Positions 32,243 through 40,465 of a stretch of 64,000 nucleotides of DNA are shown one piece after another. The stretch is from Actinoplanes sp. SE50/110 (GTDB lineage Bacteria; Actinomycetota; Actinomycetes; Mycobacteriales; Micromonosporaceae). Position 1 is the stretch's first letter. The number at the start of each line of letters is the position of its first letter. Location: assembly GCF_900119315.1 (NCBI RefSeq), contig NZ_LT827010.1, positions 5,303,001 to 5,367,000 of the forward strand, in the 5' to 3' direction. A program made the position numbers and the translations under genes. The notes beneath the pieces are model-generated. The model had not been told where the DNA came from, ran no database searches, and saw only the letters and a program-made list of their open reading frames with translations.

Positions 32243-33964
32243 ATGAGCATCCAGTTCGAGACCGGCGGCGTGCCCGGCGTGTTCGTCGCGTCGGCCGGTC
32301 CGCTGCGGGCCGGCCTGATCTTCCGGGTCGGGGAGGTCGACGAGCCGCTCGCCCGGCGCGGCGTCACCCGGCTGATCGAGCACCTGGTCCGGCACGCTGT
32401 GACCGATGCAGATCAGGATGATGCGACCGCGCCGGACCTCACCGAGTTCCACACCGAGGGGTCCGCCGAGCAGGTCCGCGCCTTCCTGGCCGGGGTCTGC
32501 GCCGCACTGCGCGAGCTGCCGGCCGACCGGCTGGCGGTGGCGCGGGACCTGGTGCACGCCGAGTACGCCGCCCGCCACGACGGGGCGGCCGCCGCGATGC
32601 CGATCTGGCGGCACGGCGCCCACGGCTATGGGCTCACGGCGTACCCCCGGTTCGGTCTGGACGGCCTTCAGGCCGAAGATCTTAAAATCTGGACGAACGA
32701 CTATTTTGTACGCGGCAATGCGGCGCTGTGGGTGAGCGGCCCGCACCTGCCCGCCGATCTGGGCGTCGACCTGCCCGCCGGGGACCGCCGGCCGGCGCCG
32801 GCCACACCGACCCTGCCGGCCACTCCCGGGTATTTCCCCGGGCCGGACGGCGTAATCGTGTGGGACGCCGTGGTGCCGCGCGAGACCGCCGCCGTCGTCT
32901 TCACCCAGCTGCTGGCCCGCGCGCTGCATCGCACGCTACGCGTGGACGGCGGGCTGTCCTACACCGCGACGGCCGGCTACGCGCCGCGCGCCGACGGCAC
33001 CGCGCTGATCACCGCGCTCGCCGACGGCCTCCCGGAGAAGCAGGACGCCGTGCTGGCCGGCCTGCTCGGCGTGCTGGACCGGCTGCGGCACGGCGACATC
33101 GACGAGGCGGAGCTCGCCACGGTCGTCACCCTGTGCGCCGACGGGCTGACGCAGGCCGCCGGGCAGGGCGCCGGGGCGCGGTCGCAGGCGATCGACCTGT
33201 TGCTGGGGCGTCCGCCGGCCGAGCCGAACGAGCTGCTGTCGGAGACCCGTGCGGTCACCCGGGCGGACGTGACCCGGGTGGCGCGCGCGGCGTTCGCGGC
33301 CGGTCTGCTGCAGAAGCCGGGCCGCCCGGACACCGGACCGCCCGGCTGGACTCCGGCCCCGGTCGCCTCCACCGCCCCGATCGACGGCGACGTCTTCCCG
33401 TCGCTCGCCGACCCGGCCCGGACCCGCGTGATCATCGGCGCCGAAGGCGCCAGCATGGTACTGGGCGAGACCGCCGCTACCGTGCGGTTCGACGCCTGCG
33501 CCGCCGTGCTGGCCTGGCCGGACGGCGCCCGCCGGCTGATCGGCGACGACGGCGTCACGGTCCACCTGGAACCGACGATGTTCCACCGCCTCGCCGCCGC
33601 GATCCCGACTCTCGACGGTCGTGTCCCGGCCGGGCTGCGGGCCGCGATGGCCGTCCGCGACCCGGCGGCCGTGCCGCAGCCTCAGCTGCGGCTGCCCACG
33701 ATCACCGCGCCGGCGCCGCCGGCCGGCGCCTTCACCGGCCCGCCGCCGTCCCGCTGGACCTGGCGCGGCTACCTGGTCAACCTGGTCCTCTGCGTCGGCG
33801 TGATCGCCGGGTTCGCCACCGGCGCCCTCGACCCGGCGCAGGTGCGGGCCCCGTCCGGCTCGCATCCGCTGGACAACCTCCCCGCGGTGCTGATCGTGGT
33901 GGCCATGGTGGGCGCCCGCGCCGTCTGGGCCGCCCGCGGACTGCTGCGCCTCTACCGACACTGA
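32243..33964 (+). CDS. M16-like protein with defective metal-binding motif, C-terminal TM
   Basis: A 573-aa protein with the layout of an M16 (insulinase/pitrilysin) peptidase: an N-terminal M16 fold to about residue 200, and a second M16-like fold (FTQLLARALHRTLRVDGGLS, YTATAGYAPRADGTA) to about 370. The Zn motif HxxEH is replaced: RLIEHLVRHA reads H-L-V-R-H, with Arg for the catalytic Glu, so it is probably inactive as a protease. Residues about 500-570 hold two TM segments (YLVNLVLCVGVIAGFATGAL and AVLIVVAMVGARAVWAA). GGGAGAAG precedes the ATG. Role: maybe a membrane-bound binding or chaperone-like protein made with the helical-repeat gene upstream. Confidence 0.7.
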   Translation: MSIQFETGGVPGVFVASAGPLRAGLIFRVGEVDEPLARRGVTRLIEHLVRHAVTDADQDDATAPDLTEFHTEGSAEQVRAFLAGVCAALRELPADRLAVARDLVHAEYAARHDGAAAAMPIWRHGAHGYGLTAYPRFGLDGLQAEDLKIWTNDYFVRGNAALWVSGPHLPADLGVDLPAGDRRPAPATPTLPATPGYFPGPDGVIVWDAVVPRETAAVVFTQLLARALHRTLRVDGGLSYTATAGYAPRADGTALITALADGLPEKQDAVLAGLLGVLDRLRHGDIDEAELATVVTLCADGLTQAAGQGAGARSQAIDLLLGRPPAEPNELLSETRAVTRADVTRVARAAFAAGLLQKPGRPDTGPPGWTPAPVASTAPIDGDVFPSLADPARTRVIIGAEGASMVLGETAATVRFDACAAVLAWPDGARRLIGDDGVTVHLEPTMFHRLAAAIPTLDGRVPAGLRAAMAVRDPAAVPQPQLRLPTITAPAPPAGAFTGPPPSRWTWRGYLVNLVLCVGVIAGFATGALDPAQVRAPSGSHPLDNLPAVLIVVAMVGARAVWAARGLLRLYRH

Positions 33965-34039
33965 CCTCCCGGGCCGGTGTGGCCCGCGTCATGCCGCGTT
34001 CTGCACAGCACGGCGGCGCCCCTGCCGATTACCCACGAC

Positions 34040-35470
34040 ATGGCAGCACGCAGGGTTTGGGGATTTCTCGGGGGCACCACGGTTGCCGTCGCGCTCGCAG
34101 CGGTGACCTACAACTCCACCTTCGGGAACGTCTTCTACGTCCTCCTGTACGGCGCGCTGACCAGTGCCGCCTGGCTGGCGATGCGCCGGGTGCCGGCCGG
34201 GCCGCAGCGCCGGCCGTGGCTGCTGGTCGCCGTCACGCAGACCCTCTGGTTCGCCGGCGACGCGACCGAGCTGGCCTACTACTACCTGGCGAAGGTCCCG
34301 CCGGTCGGCCTGTCCGACGTCTGCTGGCTCGGCGGGTACGCGGTGCTCACCGTGGCGCTGGTACTGATGGCCCGCCGCCGGGCCCCCGGCCGGCTGCGCG
34401 GCGCGGTCCTCGACGCGCTCACCCTGACCGCGGCGGCCGCCCTGGTCAGCTGGCAGTTCCTGATCGAGCCGTCGCTGCGGCAGGGCTACTCCACGGGGGC
34501 GTCGATCATCCCGGCGCTCTACCCGGTCGCCGACGTCGTGGTGCTCGCCGCGCTGCTGTTCATCGCCCTGTCCCCGGGCACGCGCCAGGCGCCGACCCGC
34601 CTGCTGTTCGGCGCGGTCGCCCTCTACCTGTCGATCGATCTCATCACCAACATCGGGTTCCATTTCCTGTCGGACGGGCTGGTGGCCCGCGCCGGCAGCC
34701 TGATCATGCTGGGCAACGCCCTGCTGACCGCCGCCTGCCTGCACCCGAAGCGCGACGAGCTGACCCGCTCCAGCGCCCAGGTCCGGGTGCTGCACCCGTC
34801 CCGCGTCCTGTTCCTCGGCGTCGCGTTCCTGACCGCCCCCGTCCTCACCGCCGTCCAGGACGGCCTGGCCAAGAACGCGGTGGCCACCCTGCTCGCCACC
34901 GCCGCCAGCACGATCTTCGTGCTGACCCGGTTCACCCTGGCCGTGCGCGAGCAGGAGCGGGCCCAGGCGCAGCTCTCCCACCAGGCGCACCACGACCCGC
35001 TCACCGGCCTGGCGAACCGCGCCATGCTCACTGACGAGATGGACCGCGGCCGCCCCACCGGTGTCGCCGTGCTCTACCTGGACCTGGACGGCTTCAAGCA
35101 GGTCAACGACCGCTACGGCCACGAGGCCGGCGACCTGGTGCTGACCACCGTCGCCAACCGCCTGTCCGCCGCCGTCCGCGGCACCGACCTGGTGGTCCGC
35201 CTCGGCGGCGACGAGTTCGTGCTGTTCTGCCCCGACCTGCCGGCGCCGGACGCCATCCGGCTCGCCGAGCGGGTGGTCGCCGACGTGGCCCGGCCCATCC
35301 CGTTCCAGGGCAGCCAGCTGGACGTCGGCGCCAGTATCGGCATCGCCGCCTACGGCGCCGGCGAGCAGGCCCACGAGCGGGACGCGCTGCGCGCCGCCGA
35401 CGCCGCCATGTACGAGGCGAAACGCCAGGGCCGCGGGCGCTGGGTGCTGGCCACTACCCTGGCGGCGTGA
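34040..35470 (+). CDS. Membrane diguanylate cyclase
   Basis: A 476-aa protein with about eight TM segments in residues 1-300 (a MASE-like sensor module) followed by a GGDEF domain at about 315-475. The active site is intact, RLGGDEFVLF (GGDEF at about 388-392), and an RxxD inhibitory site (RGTD) lies five residues before it, so it should make c-di-GMP with product inhibition. HDPLTGLANRAML and LDLDGFKQVNDRYGHEAGD are standard. ATG at 34040 is preferred over the in-frame start at 33977 since it leads directly into the first TM. No SD is clear. It complements the EAL protein at 7.5 kb. Confidence 0.92.
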   Translation: MAARRVWGFLGGTTVAVALAAVTYNSTFGNVFYVLLYGALTSAAWLAMRRVPAGPQRRPWLLVAVTQTLWFAGDATELAYYYLAKVPPVGLSDVCWLGGYAVLTVALVLMARRRAPGRLRGAVLDALTLTAAAALVSWQFLIEPSLRQGYSTGASIIPALYPVADVVVLAALLFIALSPGTRQAPTRLLFGAVALYLSIDLITNIGFHFLSDGLVARAGSLIMLGNALLTAACLHPKRDELTRSSAQVRVLHPSRVLFLGVAFLTAPVLTAVQDGLAKNAVATLLATAASTIFVLTRFTLAVREQERAQAQLSHQAHHDPLTGLANRAMLTDEMDRGRPTGVAVLYLDLDGFKQVNDRYGHEAGDLVLTTVANRLSAAVRGTDLVVRLGGDEFVLFCPDLPAPDAIRLAERVVADVARPIPFQGSQLDVGASIGIAAYGAGEQAHERDALRAADAAMYEAKRQGRGRWVLATTLAA

Positions 35471-35533
35471 CCCTGGGGTAACTGACCGGCAACTCGGCTC
35501 GGCGGGCGCGGTCACCCCTGGACACGGCGGGGT

Positions 35534-35552
35534 TGTCAGGATTAGCCTGACA
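35534..35552. promoter_or_regulatory. Inverted repeat upstream of the zinc-finger gene
   Basis: TGTCAGG-ATTAG-CCTGACA, a perfect 7-bp inverted repeat with a 5-nt spacer, centred 33 bp before the start codon of the ClpX-type zinc-finger/HTH gene. A good self-operator candidate because that protein has its own HTH. Confidence 0.5.
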
Positions 35553-35575
35553 TTCCTCTACCGTCGGGAGACCAC

Positions 35576-35965
35576 ATGTCGGGCGACACCGCTGCGGACC
35601 CGGTGAGCGTCGAGCTGCGCTGCTCCTTCTGCGCCCAGCCGAGCTCCGAAGTCGAGAAGATCATCGCCGGGCCGGGCGTGTACATCTGCAACATCTGCGT
35701 CGACCTGTGCAACGACATTCTCGGGTCCGGCGACGACGACCCGCTCGCATCGGCTGCCCGCATGGCCGCTCGGGAGAACGGGATGACCGACGCGGAAATC
35801 CTCGACCTGCTTCCCCGCATCGTGGCGGTCGGCGCCCAGTCCGAGGCGAGCATCCAGCGGCTGGTCACGATCCTGCGCAACCGGAAAGTCACCTGGGCGC
35901 GGATAGGCGCCGCCCTGGGCATCACCCGGCAGTCCGCCTGGGAGCGATTCTCCGGCGAACAGTGA
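35576..35965 (+). CDS. ClpX-type C4 zinc finger fused to an HTH domain
   Basis: A 129-aa protein. Residues about 12-48 match the zinc-binding domain of ClpX (LRCSFCAQPSSEVEKIIAGP, then YICNICVDLCNDIL): CxxC plus CxxC, the four zinc ligands all present. ClpX's ATPase part is absent. Residues about 70-128 form a helical region ending in an HTH (RIGAALGITRQSAWERF). In ClpX this domain binds adaptors and substrates, so the protein may link a DNA site to ClpXP proteolysis, or be a plain regulator; both are inference. GGGAG 6-7 nt before the ATG. Confidence 0.85.
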   Translation: MSGDTAADPVSVELRCSFCAQPSSEVEKIIAGPGVYICNICVDLCNDILGSGDDDPLASAARMAARENGMTDAEILDLLPRIVAVGAQSEASIQRLVTILRNRKVTWARIGAALGITRQSAWERFSGEQ

Positions 35966-36211
35966 TCGACCTCGGACAATCGGGAACGGGTAGGCACGTC
36001 GTCGGGGGGCGACTTCGTACACCCACCGGGGCTTGCTGTCCGCACGTTCCTGCCGGCCGAGGGCTTCCACCGGTCGGCACGAGACGCCCGAACCGGTCGA
36101 GCGCGGCCGCCCCGACCCGCCGGCCACGGGCCTGAACTTCAGCGCCCCGGCCCGCGACGGAGCGCCCAATCCGAGCCGTCGAGCGGCGGCTGACGCAGGA
36201 TCATCTGCCCG
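35966..36211. other. Intergenic, no gene recognised
   Basis: First part of a 1.2-kb stretch with little coding signal. Short open frames on both strands lack family matches or SD sites. Nothing else seen. Confidence 0.4.
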
Positions 36212-36385
36212 GTGCAGTCGGACGATCCACGGTTGAGCTTCGAGCCCGTTGGCGCCATGCCCGTGCCGTGGAACGACGCCGAATGGCTGGACGCCGACCG
36301 CGCCTATGACCGGACCCACCCGCCCGCTGGACGCCGGGACCGGTCGGCGCCCGGTGTGAGCGGGCTGCCGCGAGGACGTAGCTGA
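36212..36385 (+). CDS. Possible small protein or gene remnant
   Basis: A 57-codon frame from GTG 36212 with high third-position GC and a plausible sequence (VQSDDPRLSFEPVGAMPVPW, then NDAEWLDADRAYDRTHPP) that then turns Arg-rich. It looks coding in its first two thirds. AGGA lies too far (about 14 nt) upstream to be a good SD. It may be the start of a gene cut off by later rearrangement. Confidence 0.3.
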   Translation: MQSDDPRLSFEPVGAMPVPWNDAEWLDADRAYDRTHPPAGRRDRSAPGVSGLPRGRS

Positions 36386-37169
36386 GTTGATCGCCGGGTA
36401 GCGCGGCGGCCAGGTACGACCAACGGCTGGTGTGGACACCTGAAGAGCTTCAATTTTTAACTTCACTCTGACACATCTACCGGCATTGATAAGTCAACTT
36501 AATTAATATATGGTGTCACCACTCCCTCGGCGGCGTGGTGCTCTCCCTTCGACCTGTGAAACACCGCGCCACCCAACCCCCTCGAGGAGCGCTGTGTCCC
36601 CTCCATGGCCCTGCGATGGGCATCTCCGTTCACGTGGTAGCCGGCCTACCGGCCGCTGCCGGTCCTCGGCCGAACAGGCACGGCACATGCCGGCAGCCCG
36701 GGCCCTGATCGCGCCGAGGTGCGGGCCGAGCCGAACGGCACCTTGAGCAGGTTCTTCAGCTTCTCCGGGCACGGCCGGGGTGACGGTATGCACGTCGGCG
36801 CCGTCACCGAAGTAGAACCGCACTTGGATGCGCGCGCGAATATTCGCGGTTGAGCGCTGGCCTATTGCACCAGCCAGGCGCCGCCGGGCCGGCCGTCGAA
36901 TGTGCGGACGTGGACTGATTCCGTGCCCGCCATCCCCGTTTCCACGCTGTGCACGGGTCAGTGACATTCGCCGGCAAAATGCGTCGAGCATGTGCAATTT
37001 CGGCACTGGAAGTGCTGCGAGGCTCCGGTACCAGCGGCGTCGTTTCCGACACATACGAATGTGATTCCAACTGTCCCTCACAGCGCACCGCGCTCAATGG
37101 AGGCAGCCATCACCAAGGCTGTCACTGCAGCGCTGAATTATCCCCGATTCGTCGTGTGAGAGGTTTCAG
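36386..37169. other. Gene-poor, partly AT-rich stretch before the GH26-GH75 gene
   Basis: About 780 bp without a convincing gene. Bases 36445-36515 are strikingly AT-rich for this genome and include a good promoter (see separate entry). On the minus strand, about 36720-36840 shows a coding-like pattern split between two frames (VRFYFGDGADVHTVTPAV in one, PEKLKNLLKVPFGSAR in another), as in a decayed gene with a 1-nt shift. The last 150 bp should contain the promoter of the glycosidase gene. Confidence 0.45.
36486..36514 (+). promoter_or_regulatory. Strong-looking vegetative promoter, no clear gene behind it
   Basis: TTGATA (36486-36491), 17-bp spacer, TATGGT (36509-36514), inside an AT-rich island. 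The nearest sure gene downstream is the glycosidase 650 bp away, so it may drive a long leader, a small RNA or a lost gene. Confidence 0.4.
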
Positions 37170-39332
37170 ATGACACGAAGAAATTCTTCCCGGAGATCGA
37201 TCGTCGCCGGACTCGGTGTCCTGGGTGTGGCCGTGGCCGCCGGTCTCATGGCCCCCGCATCCAACGCGTCCGCCTTCGCCGCGACCAGCCCGGCCAATGT
37301 GGTCGCCTTCCTCACATCGATCACCGGCGGCAAGATTGTCAGCGGGGTGCACAACAAGGGGTTGAATAATCCGACGGAGTACACGGCCGAGATGCAGTCC
37401 ATCACCGGGAAAACGCCGGGCCTGTGGGGCAGTGAGCTGGGGTTTTCCGCCGGCGACATCCCGAACCGGCAGAAGATGATCAACCAGGCCAAGGCGCAGT
37501 GGTCCGCGGGTTCACTCGTTGCGCTGACCTGGCACCAGTGCCGTCCCGATGTCGCCACCTGTGAGTTCGACACTGGCGATAATCCTATTGTGGGCAGCGA
37601 GCTGAGCGATGCCGAGTGGTCGTCGCTTCTTACCGACGGTTCGTCGTTGAACAACGCGTACAAGGCGAAGATGGACCAGCTGGTTCCGTTTTTCCAGCAA
37701 TTGAAGGACGCCGGCGTGCCCGTGTTGTTCCGTCCCCTGCATGAGATGAACGACGGCTGGGCCTGGTGGGGTGGCCGTTCCGGGTCCGGTGGTAGCGCGA
37801 AGCTGTACCAGCTCACGCACGACTACTTCTTGTCCAAGGGGCTGACGAACATCGCCTGGGTGTGGAACGTCAAGGACACCGGCAGCGCGAGCGGGGCAGC
37901 AGCCTACTACCCGGGTGACAATTACGTCGACGTGGTCACGCTCGACCCGTGGAACAACAACTTCCCCACTTCGGCCTGGTACTCGGCGATAGTGAACATC
38001 GCGCATGGTGTTAAACCGATCGCCTTGGCGGAGCTGGGCAACACGCCGAGCGCGGCAACGCTGGCGAGTCAGCCGAACTGGACCTATTTCATGATCTGGT
38101 CGGAATACATCGCCCAGTGCGGGTGCAACTCGACCATCCGGTCGACCTTCAGCAACGCTCGTGTGCTCAACCAGGGTGATTTCACCATCGCCACGGATGG
38201 CGGCACCACTCCACCGACAAGCCCGCCACCCACCGGCGGCACGGGCTCCATCAAGTCCAGCAGCGGCAAATGCGTGGAGGTGGCCGGGGCAAGCACGACC
38301 AATGGGACGGCCGTGCAGATCAACGATTGCAACGGTGGTCCCGCGCAGTCGTGGACGGTGGGTACCGACGGCACGATTCGTGCTCTCGGCAAGTGTCTGG
38401 ACGTGACAGGGCAATATACGGCCAACGGAACGAAAATCCAGCTCTGGGACTGTAACCGGCAGACCAACCAGAAGTGGACCGTGCGGCCGGACGGCCACAT
38501 CATCAGCGCGGCTTCGGGCCGGGCCCTGGACGTCCCGGCGGGTAGCACGACCAACGGCACCCAGCTGCAAATCTGGGACGTCAACACCAACGCCTGGCAG
38601 AAATGGACCCTGTCGGGAGGAGGAAGCGGACCCACCACCGGCCCGACGACCGGTCCGACGACGCCACCCACCGGGCCGGGCCCGTACACCCCGGCCCAGG
38701 TACTGTCCGGCATCCAGAGGAACATGACGGCTGCCAGGCAGGTCAACTCCAAGCCGCACATCAACACCATGACGCGGGCCCGGAACGTCAACGTCTACCA
38801 GGTGGCGTCGGGCGTGTACGCCTACACCTCCGGCATGGCCATCGACACGGACGGCAGCGACCCCGATCCCGACCCCGACCACCAGGGCGAGACCACCTTC
38901 CGGGACAGCAACGGTCAGTCCCTGGGCGCTCACCACGTGCCGTTCTACGTCCTGGGTGACGACTGCTGGGACCGCGTCTCGCCCTGCCCGCACTTCTTCT
39001 ACGAAGAGCACGGCATCTCCGGGCGGCAGTTCGCGCTGGCCTTCTACCAAGGCAAGGTCATCGGCGCCATCTTCGGTGACACGCAGACCGCGAACGACCA
39101 GACCACCTCGGACAACGACTCCCGCGAGCTCGGCGAGGCGTCGGTGAAGGCGGCCTCGCTGCTCGGCATCCCCAGCAGCGGCACCAGCGGCGGCGTCGAC
39201 AACGGCGTAACCGTGGCGATCTTCTCCGGTTCGTCCTGGATCGTGAACGGCACCAACGCCGACCTGAACGCCAATGCCCAGGCCATGGTCCAGAAGGCCC
39301 TCAACAGCCTCGGCGCCGGCATGGGTCGATAG
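37170..39332 (+). CDS. Secreted GH26 mannanase - CBM13 - GH75 chitosanase fusion
   Basis: A 720-aa exported enzyme with two catalytic domains. Residues 1-38: Sec/Tat-like signal peptide (RRNSSRRS, hydrophobic core, ASA). Residues about 40-345: GH26 beta-mannanase, with the acid/base Glu192 in RPLHEMNDGWAWWG and nucleophile Glu288 in IALAELGNTP. Residues about 365-490: ricin-type CBM13 trefoil with three Q-x-W repeats. A Thr/Gly/Pro linker, then about 515-718: a fungal-type GH75 chitosanase domain (MAIDTDGSDPDPDPDHQGET acidic cluster, HHVPFYVLGDDCWD, CPHFFYEEHGISGRQFALAF). It should cut mannan and chitosan, as found together in fungal walls. AGAGG before the ATG. The 5' end is less GC-rich than neighbours. 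Confidence 0.88.
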   Translation: MTRRNSSRRSIVAGLGVLGVAVAAGLMAPASNASAFAATSPANVVAFLTSITGGKIVSGVHNKGLNNPTEYTAEMQSITGKTPGLWGSELGFSAGDIPNRQKMINQAKAQWSAGSLVALTWHQCRPDVATCEFDTGDNPIVGSELSDAEWSSLLTDGSSLNNAYKAKMDQLVPFFQQLKDAGVPVLFRPLHEMNDGWAWWGGRSGSGGSAKLYQLTHDYFLSKGLTNIAWVWNVKDTGSASGAAAYYPGDNYVDVVTLDPWNNNFPTSAWYSAIVNIAHGVKPIALAELGNTPSAATLASQPNWTYFMIWSEYIAQCGCNSTIRSTFSNARVLNQGDFTIATDGGTTPPTSPPPTGGTGSIKSSSGKCVEVAGASTTNGTAVQINDCNGGPAQSWTVGTDGTIRALGKCLDVTGQYTANGTKIQLWDCNRQTNQKWTVRPDGHIISAASGRALDVPAGSTTNGTQLQIWDVNTNAWQKWTLSGGGSGPTTGPTTGPTTPPTGPGPYTPAQVLSGIQRNMTAARQVNSKPHINTMTRARNVNVYQVASGVYAYTSGMAIDTDGSDPDPDPDHQGETTFRDSNGQSLGAHHVPFYVLGDDCWDRVSPCPHFFYEEHGISGRQFALAFYQGKVIGAIFGDTQTANDQTTSDNDSRELGEASVKAASLLGIPSSGTSGGVDNGVTVAIFSGSSWIVNGTNADLNANAQAMVQKALNSLGAGMGR

Positions 39333-39461
39333 TTCCCGAGATCGAGCGGGACCTCGCCAGGGGGCCGGCCGCGGCCGACCCTCTGGCCGGACAGACCTAC
39401 GCCTCCGCCGCCACCACCGACGCCGTCACCGTCGACCAGCGCGTCCCGGTGGGCGCCGGGG

Positions 39462-40211
39462 TCACGCAGAGGTGGCGGACCAGAACCCGATACTCAGGAC
39501 GATCGACGGGAGGAGCAGCACCGCGCTCAGGCAGATGGCGGTGATGGCGCGGCGGCGGCCCGGGGCGCCGCTGGTGGTGTGGCGCAGGTGCAGGGCGCCG
39601 AGGAGGATGGCGGCCCCCGCCGGGAGGCCGAAGGCGCAGAGGGACAAGGGCACGGCGGCGGCGGCCAGCAGGAGGGCGAGGGTCGCGCGGCGAGTTCCGG
39701 CCGCGGGGGTGACGGTGCCGGTGTTTCGCCATTCGGCGGGCACAGCGTGGTGCCCGGAGGTGGCGGGAGCGGCACCGCCGGCGGGGGCGTCATCCGACCA
39801 TGGGGCGGGGGTGTATTCCGGCCACGGGGCCGGGGCCGGCTGGTTGTTCCAGGCCGGCGAGCCGGTGTCGGTCAGCGGCGTGGCCGGGTCGGTGAAGGGC
39901 GGTGCGATCACCCATTCCATCGGGCCCGGAGCGGATCCGTCCGCCGCGGAAGATTCGGCCGACGCAGGCGGCGCAGACCGGTCCGCCGCGGGGGAATCGG
40001 CCGACGCGGGCGACGCAGACCGGTCCGCCGCGGGGGAATCGGTCGACGCGGGCGACGCAGACACGTCCGCCGCGGGGCAATCGGTCGAAGGGGACGGCGA
40101 GGGCCAGTCGGGCGCGGAGGCGGGGCTGGGCGCGGACCACTCGGCGGGGGCGGGCCAGGCGGGCTCCGGGGTGTGGTGGTGCCCGTGGCCGTGGTCGTGG
40201 TGCGACTCCAT
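39462..40211 (-). CDS. DUF4190-like membrane protein with long repeat-rich N-terminus
   Basis: A 249-aa protein. Residues 1-13 are His-rich (ESHHDHGHGHHH), then about 14-165 is Pro/Ala/Ser-rich low complexity containing four copies of a 14-residue repeat (DSPAADRSASPASA type). Residues about 170-245 hold two TM helices (LALLLAAAAVPLSLCAFGLP and AICLSAVLLLPSIVLSIGF) flanking AILLGALHLRHT, the DUF4190-like pattern. Such proteins sit in the membrane with a disordered tail; function unknown. ATG at 40211 is preferred since GGGAGG lies 9 nt before it; an ATG three codons earlier directly abuts that site. Confidence 0.65.
   Translation of the reverse strand: MESHHDHGHGHHHTPEPAWPAPAEWSAPSPASAPDWPSPSPSTDCPAADVSASPASTDSPAADRSASPASADSPAADRSAPPASAESSAADGSAPGPMEWVIAPPFTDPATPLTDTGSPAWNNQPAPAPWPEYTPAPWSDDAPAGGAAPATSGHHAVPAEWRNTGTVTPAAGTRRATLALLLAAAAVPLSLCAFGLPAGAAILLGALHLRHTTSGAPGRRRAITAICLSAVLLLPSIVLSIGFWSATSA
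39931..40092. repeat. Four 42-bp tandem repeats
   Basis: Units at 39931-39972, 39973-40014, 40015-40056 and 40057-40092 (last one partial). The middle two are nearly identical. They lie in frame in the DUF4190-like gene and encode its 14-residue Ser/Ala/Pro/Asp repeat. Confidence 0.85.
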
Positions 40212-40465
40212 GGTCGCCATCCTCCCGCGCCGGGGCGGGGTGCCGGAGCCGGGCCGAGCGGCAGATGTCGGCGGCGGATTAATGGATGGACAGCGTGGCA
40301 CCGCAACCGATAACGTCCCGGGCAGCCGTGGAACGACCTGAGGAGGTGAGACCCCGTGAACGTTACTTCGATGTGGGTGCTCCCCCTCGTCCGCACGGCT
40401 CAGGGCTGATCTAGGCAGCCGCCCCGGAGCGCCCACGTCTGGCACTCCAGGAAAGGCGGCATGCC

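Noticed and set aside
35558..36466. Minus-strand 302-codon frame across the zinc-finger gene
   Set aside because: Overlaps fully the ClpX-type zinc-finger gene, which has SD, operator-like repeat and clear family; no signal on the minus strand.
39931..40092. 42-bp direct repeats, possible iterons or CRISPR
   Set aside because: Head-to-tail units without spacers, in frame in a membrane-protein gene.
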